Shown: positions 52,438 through 61,996, counted from the stretch's first letter. The stretch is DNA of 64,000 nt from JALCRY01 sp050946575 (GCA_050946575.1 JBMNVB010000003.1:1-64000); one strand, 5' to 3'. Notes: generated from the sequence alone by a model not told the origin. A program made the numbers and translations.

Positions 52438-53238
52438 ATGGCACTTACATCAGAAAAAGTCAAGGAGCTGGCAGCTCAGGCCGGAGCGCACGGCTGCGGC
52501 ATCGCTTCGATAGACAGATTCGGAGATGCTCCCGAGGGCTTTTCGCCGCTCGATGTGTTCTCCGGATGCAAGAGCGTATGCGTGGTGTTCAGGACATTCC
52601 CGCACGGGGCACTCCTGGCTGAGAACCTGATCAGTTACACACACGCGGCATACAGGATGTATGAGGAAATGGACCGTGTCCTGATGGAACTGTCCCGCCT
52701 GCTGGAACGCGAGGGAGTCCTGGCGGCGATCGTCCCGCCGGATACGCCGTATCTGTACTGGGATCCGCATGAGATGCGCGGGCAGGGAATAATCTCGCTC
52801 AAGCACGCGGCGGTGCAGGCCGGCCTCGGAATAATGGGGAGGAACACCATCCTGATCACGCCGGAATACGGGAACATGGTATACCTCGGAGCATTGCTGC
52901 TCGATACGGAGCTCGAACCGGATCCGCTGATAAAGGACTTCGGATGCCCTGAGAAATGTCATCACTGCGTCGATATATGCCCCGTGCACGCCATCCACGA
53001 CGGCACGGTCGAGCAGAAGCGCTGCCGCCCGAATTCAAATTTCAAGAATGAGCGCGGCTTCGACCTTTATGCCTGCAACCGGTGCAGGGTGGAATGCCCG
53101 CTGAGGTTCGGCAGGCTCGACAGAAAGGACAGGCCGAAATTATTCAAGTCGGCAGTGATCGCAGACTCTTATAAAAAGAGCGTGAAGGACGCCGAAGAAC
53201 GCAGGAAAAAATACGAAGCGATGGAGAAAGATAAATAG
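52438..53238 (+). CDS. QueG-like 4Fe-4S oxidoreductase
   Basis: 266 aa. The N-terminal half (AGAHGCGIASIDRFGD, GCKSVCVVFRTFP) and RGQGIISLKHAAVQAGLGIMGRN resemble the cobalamin-binding part of epoxyqueuosine reductase. The second half has cluster motifs CPEKCHHCVDICPVHAI and CNRCRVECP, one and a half ferredoxin sets. It lacks the C-terminal HEAT-like domain of true QueG, so it is a shorter relative of unknown substrate. AAGGAGG precedes the ATG. It lies between the dehydratase and PFOR, consistent with an electron-transfer or reductive role. Confidence 0.83.
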   Translation: MALTSEKVKELAAQAGAHGCGIASIDRFGDAPEGFSPLDVFSGCKSVCVVFRTFPHGALLAENLISYTHAAYRMYEEMDRVLMELSRLLEREGVLAAIVPPDTPYLYWDPHEMRGQGIISLKHAAVQAGLGIMGRNTILITPEYGNMVYLGALLLDTELEPDPLIKDFGCPEKCHHCVDICPVHAIHDGTVEQKRCRPNSNFKNERGFDLYACNRCRVECPLRFGRLDRKDRPKLFKSAVIADSYKKSVKDAEERRKKYEAMEKDK

Positions 53239-53301
53239 CGGCGATTCAGATCAATAAATCAGTAAAATCACCTGACTGACTGACAGCCGATATGATAATG
53301 T

Positions 53302-53322
53302 GTATATGCACAGTGTATATAC
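53302..53322. promoter_or_regulatory. Palindromic operator upstream of nifJ
   Basis: GTATATGCAC-A-GTGTATATAC is a 21-bp palindrome with one mismatch. The same site with perfect symmetry stands before the hydratase gene (57184-57204). It is about 200 bp before the nifJ ATG. Confidence 0.75.
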
Positions 53323-53518
53323 GCTGTACATGTGCATTGTGCAAATGACACGTATCGCCGTTTTTCACATCTGCGCCGGGGAAGTTCAGTCATGAAGGCC
53401 TCCGGAGCGCAGGGGGAAATACGAAACAACAGAGGATGACAAAATAGTAGTGTTTCATCGCGGCGCGCGGGCGGGGCCTGTGCGCCGCACATCAGCAATT
53501 ACACGGAGGAACTGATAA

Positions 53519-56500
53519 ATGAACGAAGAAAAAGTAATGAAAACCATGGACGGGAATGAGGCGTGTGCGACAGTCGCGTATCATTTCACGGACGTAGCAG
53601 GGATCTTCCCGATCACGCCGTCCTCGCCGATGAGTGAACACGTCGACGAATGGTCGGCCGCCGGCAGAAAGAACATGTTCGGCCAGCAGGTAACGCTCGT
53701 CGAGATGCAGTCGGAAGGCGGCGCTTCAGGCGCGCTGCACGGAGTAGCCGAAGCCGGCGCCCTTGCGACGACATTCACGTCCTCGCAGGGACTTCTTCTC
53801 ATGATCCCGAATCTGTATATCATGACAGGCCACAGGATGCCTGCCGTTTTCCATATCGCGGCGCGTTCTGTCGCTCAGCACGCGAACAACATTTTCGGAG
53901 ATCATCAGGACGTTATGAGCTGCCGCGCGACCGGCGCCACGATGTTCTGCACTTCGAGCGTCCAGGAGGTCATGGACCTTACCGCGGTCGCTCACCTTAC
54001 CACTATAAAGACAAGGATACCTTTCATGCACTTCTTCGACGGTTTCCGCACGTCGCATGAGATCCAGAAAATAGAGATGATAGATCTCGACAAGGTCGCG
54101 GCATTGATGGATCAGGACAAGCTCGAAGAGTTCCACAATATAGCGATGAACCCGGAGCACCCGCTGCAGAGGACGACAGTCCAGGGCCCGGATGTCTATT
54201 ATCAGCATCTCGAAGCGAACAATACGATATATAACGAGACGTCCGGAATAGTCGAGGACTATCTGCAGGAAATCAACAAGATCACGGGACGCGACTATCA
54301 CATTTTCAACTATTACGGAGCGGACGACGCAGACCGCGTGATCGTCATGATGGGATCCGCGTGCGAGGCGGCGAAGGAAGTCGTGGACTATCTGAACGCC
54401 CGCGGCGAGAAGACGGGACTTCTCCAGATACATCTCTATCGTCCGTTCGATATGGAATACTTCCTTAATGCAATGCCGAAGACCGTCAAGAAGGTCACGG
54501 CCATGGACCGTTCGCGTGAGCCGGGCGCCATCGCCGGAGCGGTATATCTTGACGTCGCGGCGTGCTACGCGAATGACAGCAATGCACCGCAGCTGTTCGG
54601 AGGCCGCTACGGACTCGCGTCAAAGGATGTTACTCCTGCACAGATCAAGGCTGTTTATGACAACATGAAGGATCCCGACGGGAAGCAGTTCTTCACGATC
54701 GGCGTTATCGACGATGTCACGCACCTCTCTCTCGACGTGCATGAACCTCTCGTTACGGCGCAGGATGACATGGTAAGCTGCAAGTTCTGGGGCCTCGGCT
54801 CGGACGGAACAGTCGGAGCGAACAAGAGCTCGGCGAAGATCATCGGCGACCACGCCGGGATGTACACGCAGGCATATTTCGAATATGACTCGAAGAAATC
54901 ATACGGCATCACGAAGTCGCATGTGCGCTTCAGCAAATCGCCGATCCGCTCGACATACCTCATCAAGGCGGCGGATTTCCTGGCCTGCCACAGCGAATCA
55001 TACATCAATCATTATGACATGATCCACGAAGTCAAGGACGGAGGAACGTTCCTGCTGAACACATCGTGGAAGGGCGAGACGCTAGAGAAGAACCTGCCGA
55101 ACGACGTCAAGCGCTATATCGCGGAACACAATATCAATTTCTATACAGTAGACGCCGGAAAGATCGCTCAGGATCTCGGGCTCGGCAGCCACACGAACCT
55201 GATACTCCAGGCTGCGTTCTTCAAGATCGTCAATATCCTTCCGATAGAGGATGCGGTCCGCTACATGAAGGAATCGGCGGAGAAGACTTACAGAGCGAAG
55301 GGCGAGAAGGTCGTGAACATGAACAAGGCCGCGGTAGACGCCGGCGTGAACAGCCCGGTCAAGATCGACGTGCCTGATTCGTGGAAGAATCTGACCGACG
55401 ACAGCACGATCGACGAGAGCCTGCCGAAGGCCGTAAGAGAAATCGTTATCCCGTGCAATCGTCAGCGCGGCGATGACCTTCCGGTCTCAGTGTTCATGGA
55501 TCATCAGGACGGTACATATGAACTCGGCACATCGAAGTATGACAAGCGCGGTATCGCGAGGGCTCTGCCTTCGTGGGATCCCGACAAGTGTCTCCAGTGC
55601 AACCAGTGCACATATGTATGTCCTCACGCGGCGATCCGCGCTTATCTCGTGAACGACGAAGAAGCTGCGAATGCTCCTGAAGGATTCGAGATGGCCGAAG
55701 CGAAGGGCGCGAAGGAATACAAATACCGTCTCCAGGTCTCGACCATGGACTGCACGGGCTGCGGAAGCTGCGCGGCATCCTGCCTCGCGAAGGACAAGGC
55801 TCTCACCATGAAGCCTGTTGACGAAAGCATGTACGACGAGACGAACTGGAACTACGCATTGTCATTGTCGAACAAGCCGGGCGTATTCGACCGCAGGACG
55901 ATAAAGGGCAGCCAGTTCTATGAGCCGCTCGTGGAGTTCTCGGGAGCCTGCGCGGGATGCGGCGAAACGCCGTACGCGAAGCTCATCACACAGCTTTACG
56001 GCGAAAAGACTTACTGGATAAACGGAGTCGGATGCTCGCTCGCATGGGCAGGCGCGTTCCCGTCGCTGCCTTACACGAAGAACAAGGAAGGCAGAGGCCC
56101 TGCGTTCTACGGCACACTGTTCGAAGATCAGGCTGAAAACGGACTCGGCATGGTGCTCGCGGTCAAGCAGCGCAGGAACTGCATAAAGATGCAGGCTGAA
56201 AATCTGCTCGGACTCGTGGGCGGAAGCGGCCTTGCATCGGCGATACAGACATGGCTCGATTCGTTCGACGATCTGGATAAGAACGACGAAGACTCGAAGG
56301 CGCTCGTAAAGGCGCTGGAGAAGGCAGATGACCTCTCGGGAGAGGCAAAATCGCTCCGCGACGTCATGCTGCTCCATAAAGACCAGCTTTCCAAGAAAGT
56401 CATCTGGCTGTTCGGAGGCGACGGCTGGGCATATGATATCGGTTACGGCGGCCTCGATCACGTCATCGCATCGGGCGAAGACTTCAATGTTATGGTCGTG

Positions 56501-57058
56501 GATACGGAAGTCTATTCCAACACGGGCGGCCAGTCCTCGAAGGGCACGCCGATCGGAGCTTCGGCTAAATTCGCCGACGGCGGCAAGCGCACTCCGAAAA
56601 AGGATCTCGGACGTCTCATGATGACGTATCCGGATGTGTATGTTGCATCTGTCGCGATGGGCGCGAATCCGAACCAGCTGATGAAGGCCGTTACCGAGGC
56701 AGTAGAGCATAAGGGACCTTCCATCGTTATCGCATACGCGCCGTGCATCAACCACGGCATCAAGGCCGGCATGGCGAATGTCCAGGCCGAGATGAAGAAG
56801 GCTGTCGACTGCGGTCTCTGGCCGCTGTACAGGTACAATCCCGACAAGGACGAAAAGCCGTTCTCGCTGGATTACAAGAAGCCTTCGATACCGGTCAGCG
56901 ATTTCTTCGACGGCGAAGTGCGTTACTCCGGACTCAGGATCAAATATCCTGAAGCGGCAGATAAGCTGTTCGCGGAGGCGCAGCGCGAGGCTGACGAGCG
57001 CTACAGAATATACCGCCGTCTGGAGCGGAGCTATAACGAGCCGTTTGAGGAGGACTGA
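53519..57058 (+). CDS. nifJ: Pyruvate:ferredoxin (flavodoxin) oxidoreductase
   Basis: 1179 aa single-chain PFOR. The N-terminal domain I (FPITPSSPMSEHVDEWSA), domain II and III follow in standard order. Two ferredoxin clusters are CLQCNQCTYVCP and CTGCGSCAASC; the third cluster uses GACAGCGETP plus a distal Cys. The TPP site is GDGWAYDIGYGGLDH and NTGGQSSKGTP. It converts pyruvate (and often 2-oxobutyrate) with CoA to acyl-CoA and CO2 while reducing ferredoxin. It follows genes that make such oxoacids. GGAGG precedes the ATG. Confidence 0.98.
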   Translation: MNEEKVMKTMDGNEACATVAYHFTDVAGIFPITPSSPMSEHVDEWSAAGRKNMFGQQVTLVEMQSEGGASGALHGVAEAGALATTFTSSQGLLLMIPNLYIMTGHRMPAVFHIAARSVAQHANNIFGDHQDVMSCRATGATMFCTSSVQEVMDLTAVAHLTTIKTRIPFMHFFDGFRTSHEIQKIEMIDLDKVAALMDQDKLEEFHNIAMNPEHPLQRTTVQGPDVYYQHLEANNTIYNETSGIVEDYLQEINKITGRDYHIFNYYGADDADRVIVMMGSACEAAKEVVDYLNARGEKTGLLQIHLYRPFDMEYFLNAMPKTVKKVTAMDRSREPGAIAGAVYLDVAACYANDSNAPQLFGGRYGLASKDVTPAQIKAVYDNMKDPDGKQFFTIGVIDDVTHLSLDVHEPLVTAQDDMVSCKFWGLGSDGTVGANKSSAKIIGDHAGMYTQAYFEYDSKKSYGITKSHVRFSKSPIRSTYLIKAADFLACHSESYINHYDMIHEVKDGGTFLLNTSWKGETLEKNLPNDVKRYIAEHNINFYTVDAGKIAQDLGLGSHTNLILQAAFFKIVNILPIEDAVRYMKESAEKTYRAKGEKVVNMNKAAVDAGVNSPVKIDVPDSWKNLTDDSTIDESLPKAVREIVIPCNRQRGDDLPVSVFMDHQDGTYELGTSKYDKRGIARALPSWDPDKCLQCNQCTYVCPHAAIRAYLVNDEEAANAPEGFEMAEAKGAKEYKYRLQVSTMDCTGCGSCAASCLAKDKALTMKPVDESMYDETNWNYALSLSNKPGVFDRRTIKGSQFYEPLVEFSGACAGCGETPYAKLITQLYGEKTYWINGVGCSLAWAGAFPSLPYTKNKEGRGPAFYGTLFEDQAENGLGMVLAVKQRRNCIKMQAENLLGLVGGSGLASAIQTWLDSFDDLDKNDEDSKALVKALEKADDLSGEAKSLRDVMLLHKDQLSKKVIWLFGGDGWAYDIGYGGLDHVIASGEDFNVMVVDTEVYSNTGGQSSKGTPIGASAKFADGGKRTPKKDLGRLMMTYPDVYVASVAMGANPNQLMKAVTEAVEHKGPSIVIAYAPCINHGIKAGMANVQAEMKKAVDCGLWPLYRYNPDKDEKPFSLDYKKPSIPVSDFFDGEVRYSGLRIKYPEAADKLFAEAQREADERYRIYRRLERSYNEPFEED

Positions 57059-57101
57059 TCCCGTCAGCGGATATGATCAGAACCAATAGCATTTAGAGAA
57101 G

Positions 57102-57133
57102 AAGGGCAGGAGCTTCAGCGCTTCTGCCCTTTT
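57102..57133 (+). terminator. Terminator of nifJ
   Basis: AAGGGCAG pairs with CTGCCCTT around a 14-base loop (inner GAGC/GCTT pairing), ending in TTTTG. Confidence 0.85.
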
Positions 57134-57183
57134 GAAAAAATAAGCAAAACCATTTGACATGCTGTCCGGCGGCATGGTAATAT

Positions 57184-57204
57184 GTATATACACAGTGTAT
57201 ATAC
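57184..57204. promoter_or_regulatory. Palindromic operator upstream of the hydratase operon
   Basis: GTATATACAC-A-GTGTATATAC is a perfect 21-bp palindrome, matching the site before nifJ with one difference. The tandem GTATATACACAGT runs on for a further half site. Confidence 0.8.
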
Positions 57205-57312
57205 ACAGTATGTATGCTGCACAGGAAACTATTATCGTCTTAAACGTAATGCATCAACACTGCCGACGTTCAGCATGTCAAAGATCAGAGGTCATCGAAA
57301 GGAGACAATGCG

Positions 57313-58098
57313 ATGAAAAAAGAGCAATTGGACCAGATAGCGCAGAAACTTTGGGATGCTGAAAACGGAGCGTACCAGTTCCCGAAATTCAGCGAGGACT
57401 ATCCTGACATGACAGTTGAGGACGCGTACAACATCCAGCTGAATATCATCCGGAAAAAATACGATCGCGGTGAGAAGCTGGTCGGGATGAAGATCGGTCT
57501 TACAAGTTCAGGCATGCAGAACCTGCTGGGCGTCTTCACTCCGGACTACGGACATCTTACCGACAGGATGCTAGTGATCGAAGGGCAGCCGTGCAAATTC
57601 GATGAACTGATCCAGCCGAAGGTCGAGGGCGAGCTGGCATTTGTGCTGGACAGGGATCTGACGGGACCTTCAGTAACGGTAGCGGATGTCTTCAATGCAA
57701 CAAGCTATATCGTTCCTGCCATCGAAATCGTAGACTCAAGACTGACAGACTGGGATATCAATTACTTCGATACGGTCGCGGACAACGGATCTTCGGCAAG
57801 GTTCGTCGCGGGAAGCAGGATGCTGAGACCGGAGAACGTCGACATGAGAACGACCGGAATGGTCATGGAGAGGAACGGAGCGCTTGTGAGCTCGGGAGCC
57901 GCGGCGGAAGTCTGGGGAAACCCTGCGGCGGCGGTGGCATGGCTCGCGAACAGCATCTATGAATTCGGCATTTCCCTCAAAGCGGGGCAGATCATCCTTG
58001 CGGGTGCATTCACGGCGGCAGTCGAAGCGCATAAAGGCGATAACTTCAATATCACTTTCGGCAGCGGTCTGGGAAGCGTCGGAGTCAGATTCGAATAA
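57313..58098 (+). CDS. 2-keto-4-pentenoate hydratase-family enzyme
   Basis: 261 aa, fumarylacetoacetate-hydrolase fold. VGMKIGLTSSGMQNLLGV, VEGELAFVLDRDL (metal Glu residues) and VPAIEIVDSRLTDW are typical of the MhpD/DmpE/DmpH group, which hydrate 2-hydroxydienoates or decarboxylate 4-oxalocrotonate. No aromatic meta-cleavage genes are nearby, so the real substrate in this anaerobe is likely a different 2-oxoacid. It starts an operon with methionine gamma-lyase and a Rid protein. Confidence 0.85.
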   Translation: MKKEQLDQIAQKLWDAENGAYQFPKFSEDYPDMTVEDAYNIQLNIIRKKYDRGEKLVGMKIGLTSSGMQNLLGVFTPDYGHLTDRMLVIEGQPCKFDELIQPKVEGELAFVLDRDLTGPSVTVADVFNATSYIVPAIEIVDSRLTDWDINYFDTVADNGSSARFVAGSRMLRPENVDMRTTGMVMERNGALVSSGAAAEVWGNPAAAVAWLANSIYEFGISLKAGQIILAGAFTAAVEAHKGDNFNITFGSGLGSVGVRFE

Positions 58099-58144
58099 GG
58101 CTTAACAGGCGCCGGGCATTGCTGCATCTGTCAAGGAGGAAAAA

Positions 58145-59356
58145 ATGGCGATCAGCGAAAAAGAATTCAGTCAGTTAGGTTACACCACGCAGCTGCTGCA
58201 CAGCGGAACGGTAAGGGACACCGGATTCGATTCCATGAATATCCCTATCTATCAGACGTCGAACTTCCGGCTCGGAACGGCGGAAAACGGCGGAGCACTC
58301 TTCGCGGGCGAAAAGGAAGGATATACATACACAACGTTCGGAAATCCCACGGTGCGTCTGCTGGAAGAAAAAATCGCCGCTCTCGAACACGCGGATGACG
58401 CGGTATGCACGGGATCCGGAATGGCGGCCATCGCGACGACACTGTGGTGCACAGCGTCGGCGGGAAAACATATCGTGGCCGACACGACGCTCTTCGGCGA
58501 TTCGTTCGGACTTTTGAAGAACGTGTTCGACGCGAGATACGGGATCGATGTGGACTTCGTCGACTTCAACGATCCCGACGCACTGAAGTCGGCTCTGAGA
58601 GACAATACGTGCTGCGTGTATTTCGAATCACCTTCAAACCCGACGATGAAGATCGTTGATATAAAGAAGGTCAGCGACCTGGTACACGGATTTAATTCTG
58701 ATATTAAGGTGATCATCGACAATACGTTCGCAACGCCGTATCTGCAGCAGCCGCTCGACCTCGGAGCGGACGTCGTTGTCCATTCGACGACGAAATATCT
58801 GAACGGCCACGGCGATGTCATCGGCGGAGCTATCTGCACGAACGACGCGGACTGGATGCAGTACGTGCGCACGATAGGCATGACGGCTCTGAACGGAGGT
58901 CAGCTCGACCCGTTCGCCGCGTTCCTGATCATACGCGGACTCAAGACGTTCAGCCTCAGGATGGAGCGCCACTGCGCGAATGCGCGGAGGGTCGCCGAAT
59001 ATCTCGATAATGAACCGAAATGCAAAAAGGTCTATTTCCCGGGCCTCAAGACGCATCCTAATCACGATGTCGCTGCAAGGCAGATGAAGGATTTCGGCGG
59101 CATGATCTCGTTTGAGCTGTATAAGCGCGAGGACGGGCCGAAGCTGCTGGATAATCTGAAAGTTCTCCCGGTGGCCATAAGTCTCGGCGACGTGGAAACG
59201 CTGCTCGAGCAGCCTGCGACGATGACGCATAAAGCCTATACGAAGGAGGCGCTTGAAGAGGCGGGGATCCCGGAGGGACTCGTCAGGATGTCAGTAGGCC
59301 TCGAGGATGTGGAGGACATTATCGGGGATCTTCAGCAGGCATTTGAAAAAGTATGA
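58145..59356 (+). CDS. Methionine gamma-lyase-like PLP enzyme
   Basis: 403 aa, trans-sulfuration family. YTTFGNPTVRLLEEKIAALE, FESPSNPTMKIVDIKKVSDL, DNTFATPYLQQPLDLGAD and the PLP-lysine region HSTTKYLNGHGDVIGGAIC are all standard. A Cys at DDAVCTGSGMAAIA matches the active-site cysteine position favoured by methionine gamma-lyases. That enzyme gives 2-oxobutyrate, ammonia and methanethiol; O-acetylhomoserine sulfhydrylase activity is the main alternative. AAGGAGG precedes the ATG and a Rid gene follows. Confidence 0.88.
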   Translation: MAISEKEFSQLGYTTQLLHSGTVRDTGFDSMNIPIYQTSNFRLGTAENGGALFAGEKEGYTYTTFGNPTVRLLEEKIAALEHADDAVCTGSGMAAIATTLWCTASAGKHIVADTTLFGDSFGLLKNVFDARYGIDVDFVDFNDPDALKSALRDNTCCVYFESPSNPTMKIVDIKKVSDLVHGFNSDIKVIIDNTFATPYLQQPLDLGADVVVHSTTKYLNGHGDVIGGAICTNDADWMQYVRTIGMTALNGGQLDPFAAFLIIRGLKTFSLRMERHCANARRVAEYLDNEPKCKKVYFPGLKTHPNHDVAARQMKDFGGMISFELYKREDGPKLLDNLKVLPVAISLGDVETLLEQPATMTHKAYTKEALEEAGIPEGLVRMSVGLEDVEDIIGDLQQAFEKV

Positions 59357-59416
59357 CAGTGATGCCGCACATTGCCGGCAAAATAATATATAATGCAGGA
59401 CAAGGAGGAATTTATC

Positions 59417-59797
59417 ATGGTAAAGACAATCGTAACAGACAAGGCACCGCAGCCGATCGGACCGTATACTGAAGGAAAAGATCTCGGCGATACTGTATAT
59501 CTGGCCGGACAGGGCGGCTTCGACCCGGCGACCGGCAAGGTCGTTGAGGGCGGCGTGCAGGCCGAATGCGAGCAGTGCTGCAAGAACGTTGAGGCACTTC
59601 TGAAGGAAGTCGGACTCGGACTCGAAGACGTAGTTGAGAACACCTGCTTCCTGGTAGATATGAATGACTTCGAGGCTTTCAATGAAGTTTACGCGAAGTA
59701 CTTCACCAGCAAACCTGCGAGAACATGCATTGCTGTAAGAGAGCTGCCGGCAGGCATCAAGTGCGAGATCAAGTCGATCGCTTATCGTTCGAAGTAA
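59417..59797 (+). CDS. RidA-family enamine/imine deaminase, paralogue 2
   Basis: 126 aa from MVKTIVTDKAPQPIGPYTEG after AAGGAGG. Classical RidA features: APQPIGPYTEG, GFDPATGKVVEGGVQAECEQ, VVENTCFLVDMNDFEAFNEV and the catalytic Arg in KPARTCIAVRELPAGIKCEI. It is closer to true RidA than the paralogue at 50922. It would convert 2-aminocrotonate and 2-aminoacrylate, formed by the preceding lyase and by the dehydratase, to oxoacids. Convergent with the permease 7 bp downstream. Confidence 0.94.
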   Translation: MVKTIVTDKAPQPIGPYTEGKDLGDTVYLAGQGGFDPATGKVVEGGVQAECEQCCKNVEALLKEVGLGLEDVVENTCFLVDMNDFEAFNEVYAKYFTSKPARTCIAVRELPAGIKCEIKSIAYRSK

Positions 59798-59804
59798 GCC
59801 CGGA

Positions 59805-60659
59805 TCAGAAACTGATACCGAGGAAATCTATAAGAAAACCGAAGGCAACGCCGGCGAGCAGCAGCGCGCCGGTGATCCGGAGGTTTTCTTTTGTATTGCG
59901 GTTCGTTCTGAACAGCACGAGCAGTCCCACGCCGGCGGAGACGAGCAGGCCGCTCATCATCTGTCCGGGCGTCATGATGCCCTTGATGTAGAGCTCCGTG
60001 ATCGCGACGGACGCCGCGCAGTTCGGTATGAGTCCGACAATGCCGGATACGATCACGCCGAGCAGGGAGCTCCCCGCCATCCACGATCCGAGTGTGTCCG
60101 CGCCGATGAAGTGCATCGCGAGAGCGATCGCGACGGAAATGATATAAATGAACAGTGTGATTTTTCCCGTATGGATGAGCGCGGATCTCAGGATGCTGCC
60201 TTCCTCGCAGCGGCAGTTGTCCATTTCGCAGAGATCGTGTATGTGCTTCACCGGTCTGTCCTTGCGGAACCTGCGGATGAGGAAATCCAGCGCGAATCCG
60301 CATATGAGCCCGATGACGATCTTCGCTCCGAGGATCTTCGCGATGGTCCCGCCCGGGACGGCTTCGGAGATGAAGATCGGGAGCATCTCGTCGGAAGTCG
60401 AGAGGAATATCGCGACTATCGTCCCGACGGAGATGAGGCCGCCCGAGAACAGGTTCGCCGCGGCGGCGGAAAAACCGCACTGAGGCACCGCGCCGAGCAG
60501 CGACCCGAGCGCCGGTCCGAACTTCCCGGCTCTTTCCACGGCCGCGACCGTTTTTTCGCCGGCCCTGTCTTCGAGGTATTCCATAAAAAGGTACGTCAAA
60601 AACAGGAACGGTATCAGTTTCAGGGTATCTATCGTCGCGTCAATTACCGCTCCGGTCAT
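59805..60659 (-). CDS. ArsP_2-type metal permease (10-TM heavy-metal exporter family)
   Basis: 284 aa from MTGAVIDATIDTLKLIPFLF; this ATG overlaps the nth stop (ATGA) and fits better than an upstream start inside nth. Eight to ten membrane segments in two halves, each with a polar motif: SLLGAVPQCGFSAAAANLFSG and GLIPNCAASVAITELYIKG. A cytoplasmic His/Cys loop (KHIHDLCEMDNCRCEEG) could bind metal. PF11449 proteins are predicted exporters of manganese or arsenic compounds; function here is unproven. Confidence 0.82.
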   Translation of the reverse strand: MTGAVIDATIDTLKLIPFLFLTYLFMEYLEDRAGEKTVAAVERAGKFGPALGSLLGAVPQCGFSAAAANLFSGGLISVGTIVAIFLSTSDEMLPIFISEAVPGGTIAKILGAKIVIGLICGFALDFLIRRFRKDRPVKHIHDLCEMDNCRCEEGSILRSALIHTGKITLFIYIISVAIALAMHFIGADTLGSWMAGSSLLGVIVSGIVGLIPNCAASVAITELYIKGIMTPGQMMSGLLVSAGVGLLVLFRTNRNTKENLRITGALLLAGVAFGFLIDFLGISF

Positions 60660-61294
60660 TTCACACCTCTTTTCAGGCACAGATCATTTACGCAGCAGCG
60701 CCCGCATTCCGGGTCCCTCGCGCGGCAGCAGTTCCTGCCGTGGTAAATGATCTCATGGTGAGATTCCGTCCATCTGTCCTCCGGCAGTATGCGCCTGAGG
60801 TCGGCCTCCGTATCCGCGACATTGTCCGACGCCGCGAGCCCGATCCTGTTCGAGACGCGGAACACGTGCGTGTCCACGGCGATGCGCTGATGTCCGAATC
60901 CGTCGGCCATGACGACGTTTGCGGTCTTCACTCCCACTCCGGGCAGCTTCTGCAGCAATGCGTCGTCCTCCGGCACTTTTCCCCCGAACTCGTCGCGCAG
61001 CATTTTCGCCTGCTCCACGATATGCCGGGATTTCTGTCTGTACATGCCGATAGTCTTTATTATCTCAGCGACATCCGCGGGGTCCGCTTCCGCGAGCGCG
61101 TAAAGGTCCGGATATTTTTCAAACAATGCCGGGCTGACTCTGTTCACGGACGCATCGGTCGTCTGCGCCGAAAGTGTGACGCAGACAAGCAGCTGCCATA
61201 CGTCCCTGTGATCCAGTGAACACGCCGCCTGGGGGTATTCTTCGCGCAGCCTGTCGATGACCTCGGCCGCCTTCTGCTTCGTAAGTTTTCTCAT
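60656..61294 (-). CDS. nth: Endonuclease III (DNA glycosylase/AP lyase)
   Basis: 212 aa from MRKLTKQKAAEVIDRLREEY, chosen because GGAGG is 5 bases upstream (another ATG one codon earlier is too close). Helix-hairpin-helix and catalytic Lys are in LPGVGVKTANVVMADGFG, the catalytic Asp in AVDTHVFRVSNRI. The 4Fe-4S motif C-x6-C-x2-C-x5-C is at CRARDPECGRCCVNDLC. It removes oxidised pyrimidines. The permease starts in its stop codon. Confidence 0.96.
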   Translation of the reverse strand: MRKLTKQKAAEVIDRLREEYPQAACSLDHRDVWQLLVCVTLSAQTTDASVNRVSPALFEKYPDLYALAEADPADVAEIIKTIGMYRQKSRHIVEQAKMLRDEFGGKVPEDDALLQKLPGVGVKTANVVMADGFGHQRIAVDTHVFRVSNRIGLAASDNVADTEADLRRILPEDRWTESHHEIIYHGRNCCRARDPECGRCCVNDLCLKRGVK

Positions 61295-61405
61295 CATTTC
61301 CTCCGCCGTTACATTATACACAGGAATCGGGAAAATTAAAACGGAACAGGACTGTTGACGCCGCTTCAATATAGAATTACAATTTTAGAAAAGGGGGAAA
61401 GGACA

Positions 61406-61996
61406 ATGCGTTTTTACAACAATGATACTAATTACAGAAATGAGATCGGAAGGTTCTGGAACGAGAATATCAAGAAATACCGCTGGGCGGCGATCATAAG
61501 CGGCATAGTAATGGTCATTCTCGGGGTCCTCGCGTTTTTCTGGCCGATACAGACGGTGGTCATCATGGCGTATGTCATGTCAGCGTGTTTCATTGTGTTC
61601 GGGATAATGAAGATAGTCGCCTACACAAAGCTGCCGCAGTATCTCAGGACCGGACTCGTGCTGCTGAACGGCATAATTGACGTGCTGCTCGGTGTGATGC
61701 TCATATTTTCCGGGACCGGGGCCATGGTCTATACACTCGCGTTCTTCTTCGCGTTCGACCTTGTCGCAGCAGGTATAGAGGAACTCGCTATCGGCAGCAA
61801 GGTCCGCTTTTTCGGGTATACCGAATCCGGCGGCTTCACAGTCGGAGGCGTCATCAATATCGTGATCGGGACTATTCTCCTGTTCATGCCGGGCGCTTCT
61901 CTGCTCACACTCGGAATGATAACGGTTTTCTTCCTGATAACGAAGGGCATCGCCAATATCATCAACGGAGTAAAAGCCGGAGAACTGAAGGCCTGA
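61406..61996 (+). CDS. HdeD/DUF308-family membrane protein
   Basis: 196 aa from MRFYNNDTNYRNEIGRFWNE, after GGGGGAAAGG. Six membrane segments arranged as three similar pairs: AAIISGIVMVILGVLAFFWP, LVLLNGIIDVLLGVMLIFSG and GVINIVIGTILLFMPGASLL. This is the DUF308 repeat of HdeD, which in E. coli helps acid resistance; the function in Bacillota is unknown. It is monocistronic. Confidence 0.85.
   Translation: MRFYNNDTNYRNEIGRFWNENIKKYRWAAIISGIVMVILGVLAFFWPIQTVVIMAYVMSACFIVFGIMKIVAYTKLPQYLRTGLVLLNGIIDVLLGVMLIFSGTGAMVYTLAFFFAFDLVAAGIEELAIGSKVRFFGYTESGGFTVGGVINIVIGTILLFMPGASLLTLGMITVFFLITKGIANIINGVKAGELKA

Noticed and set aside
53392..53439. 15-codon ORF upstream of nifJ
   Set aside because: No clear ribosome site, unremarkable composition and no conserved structure.
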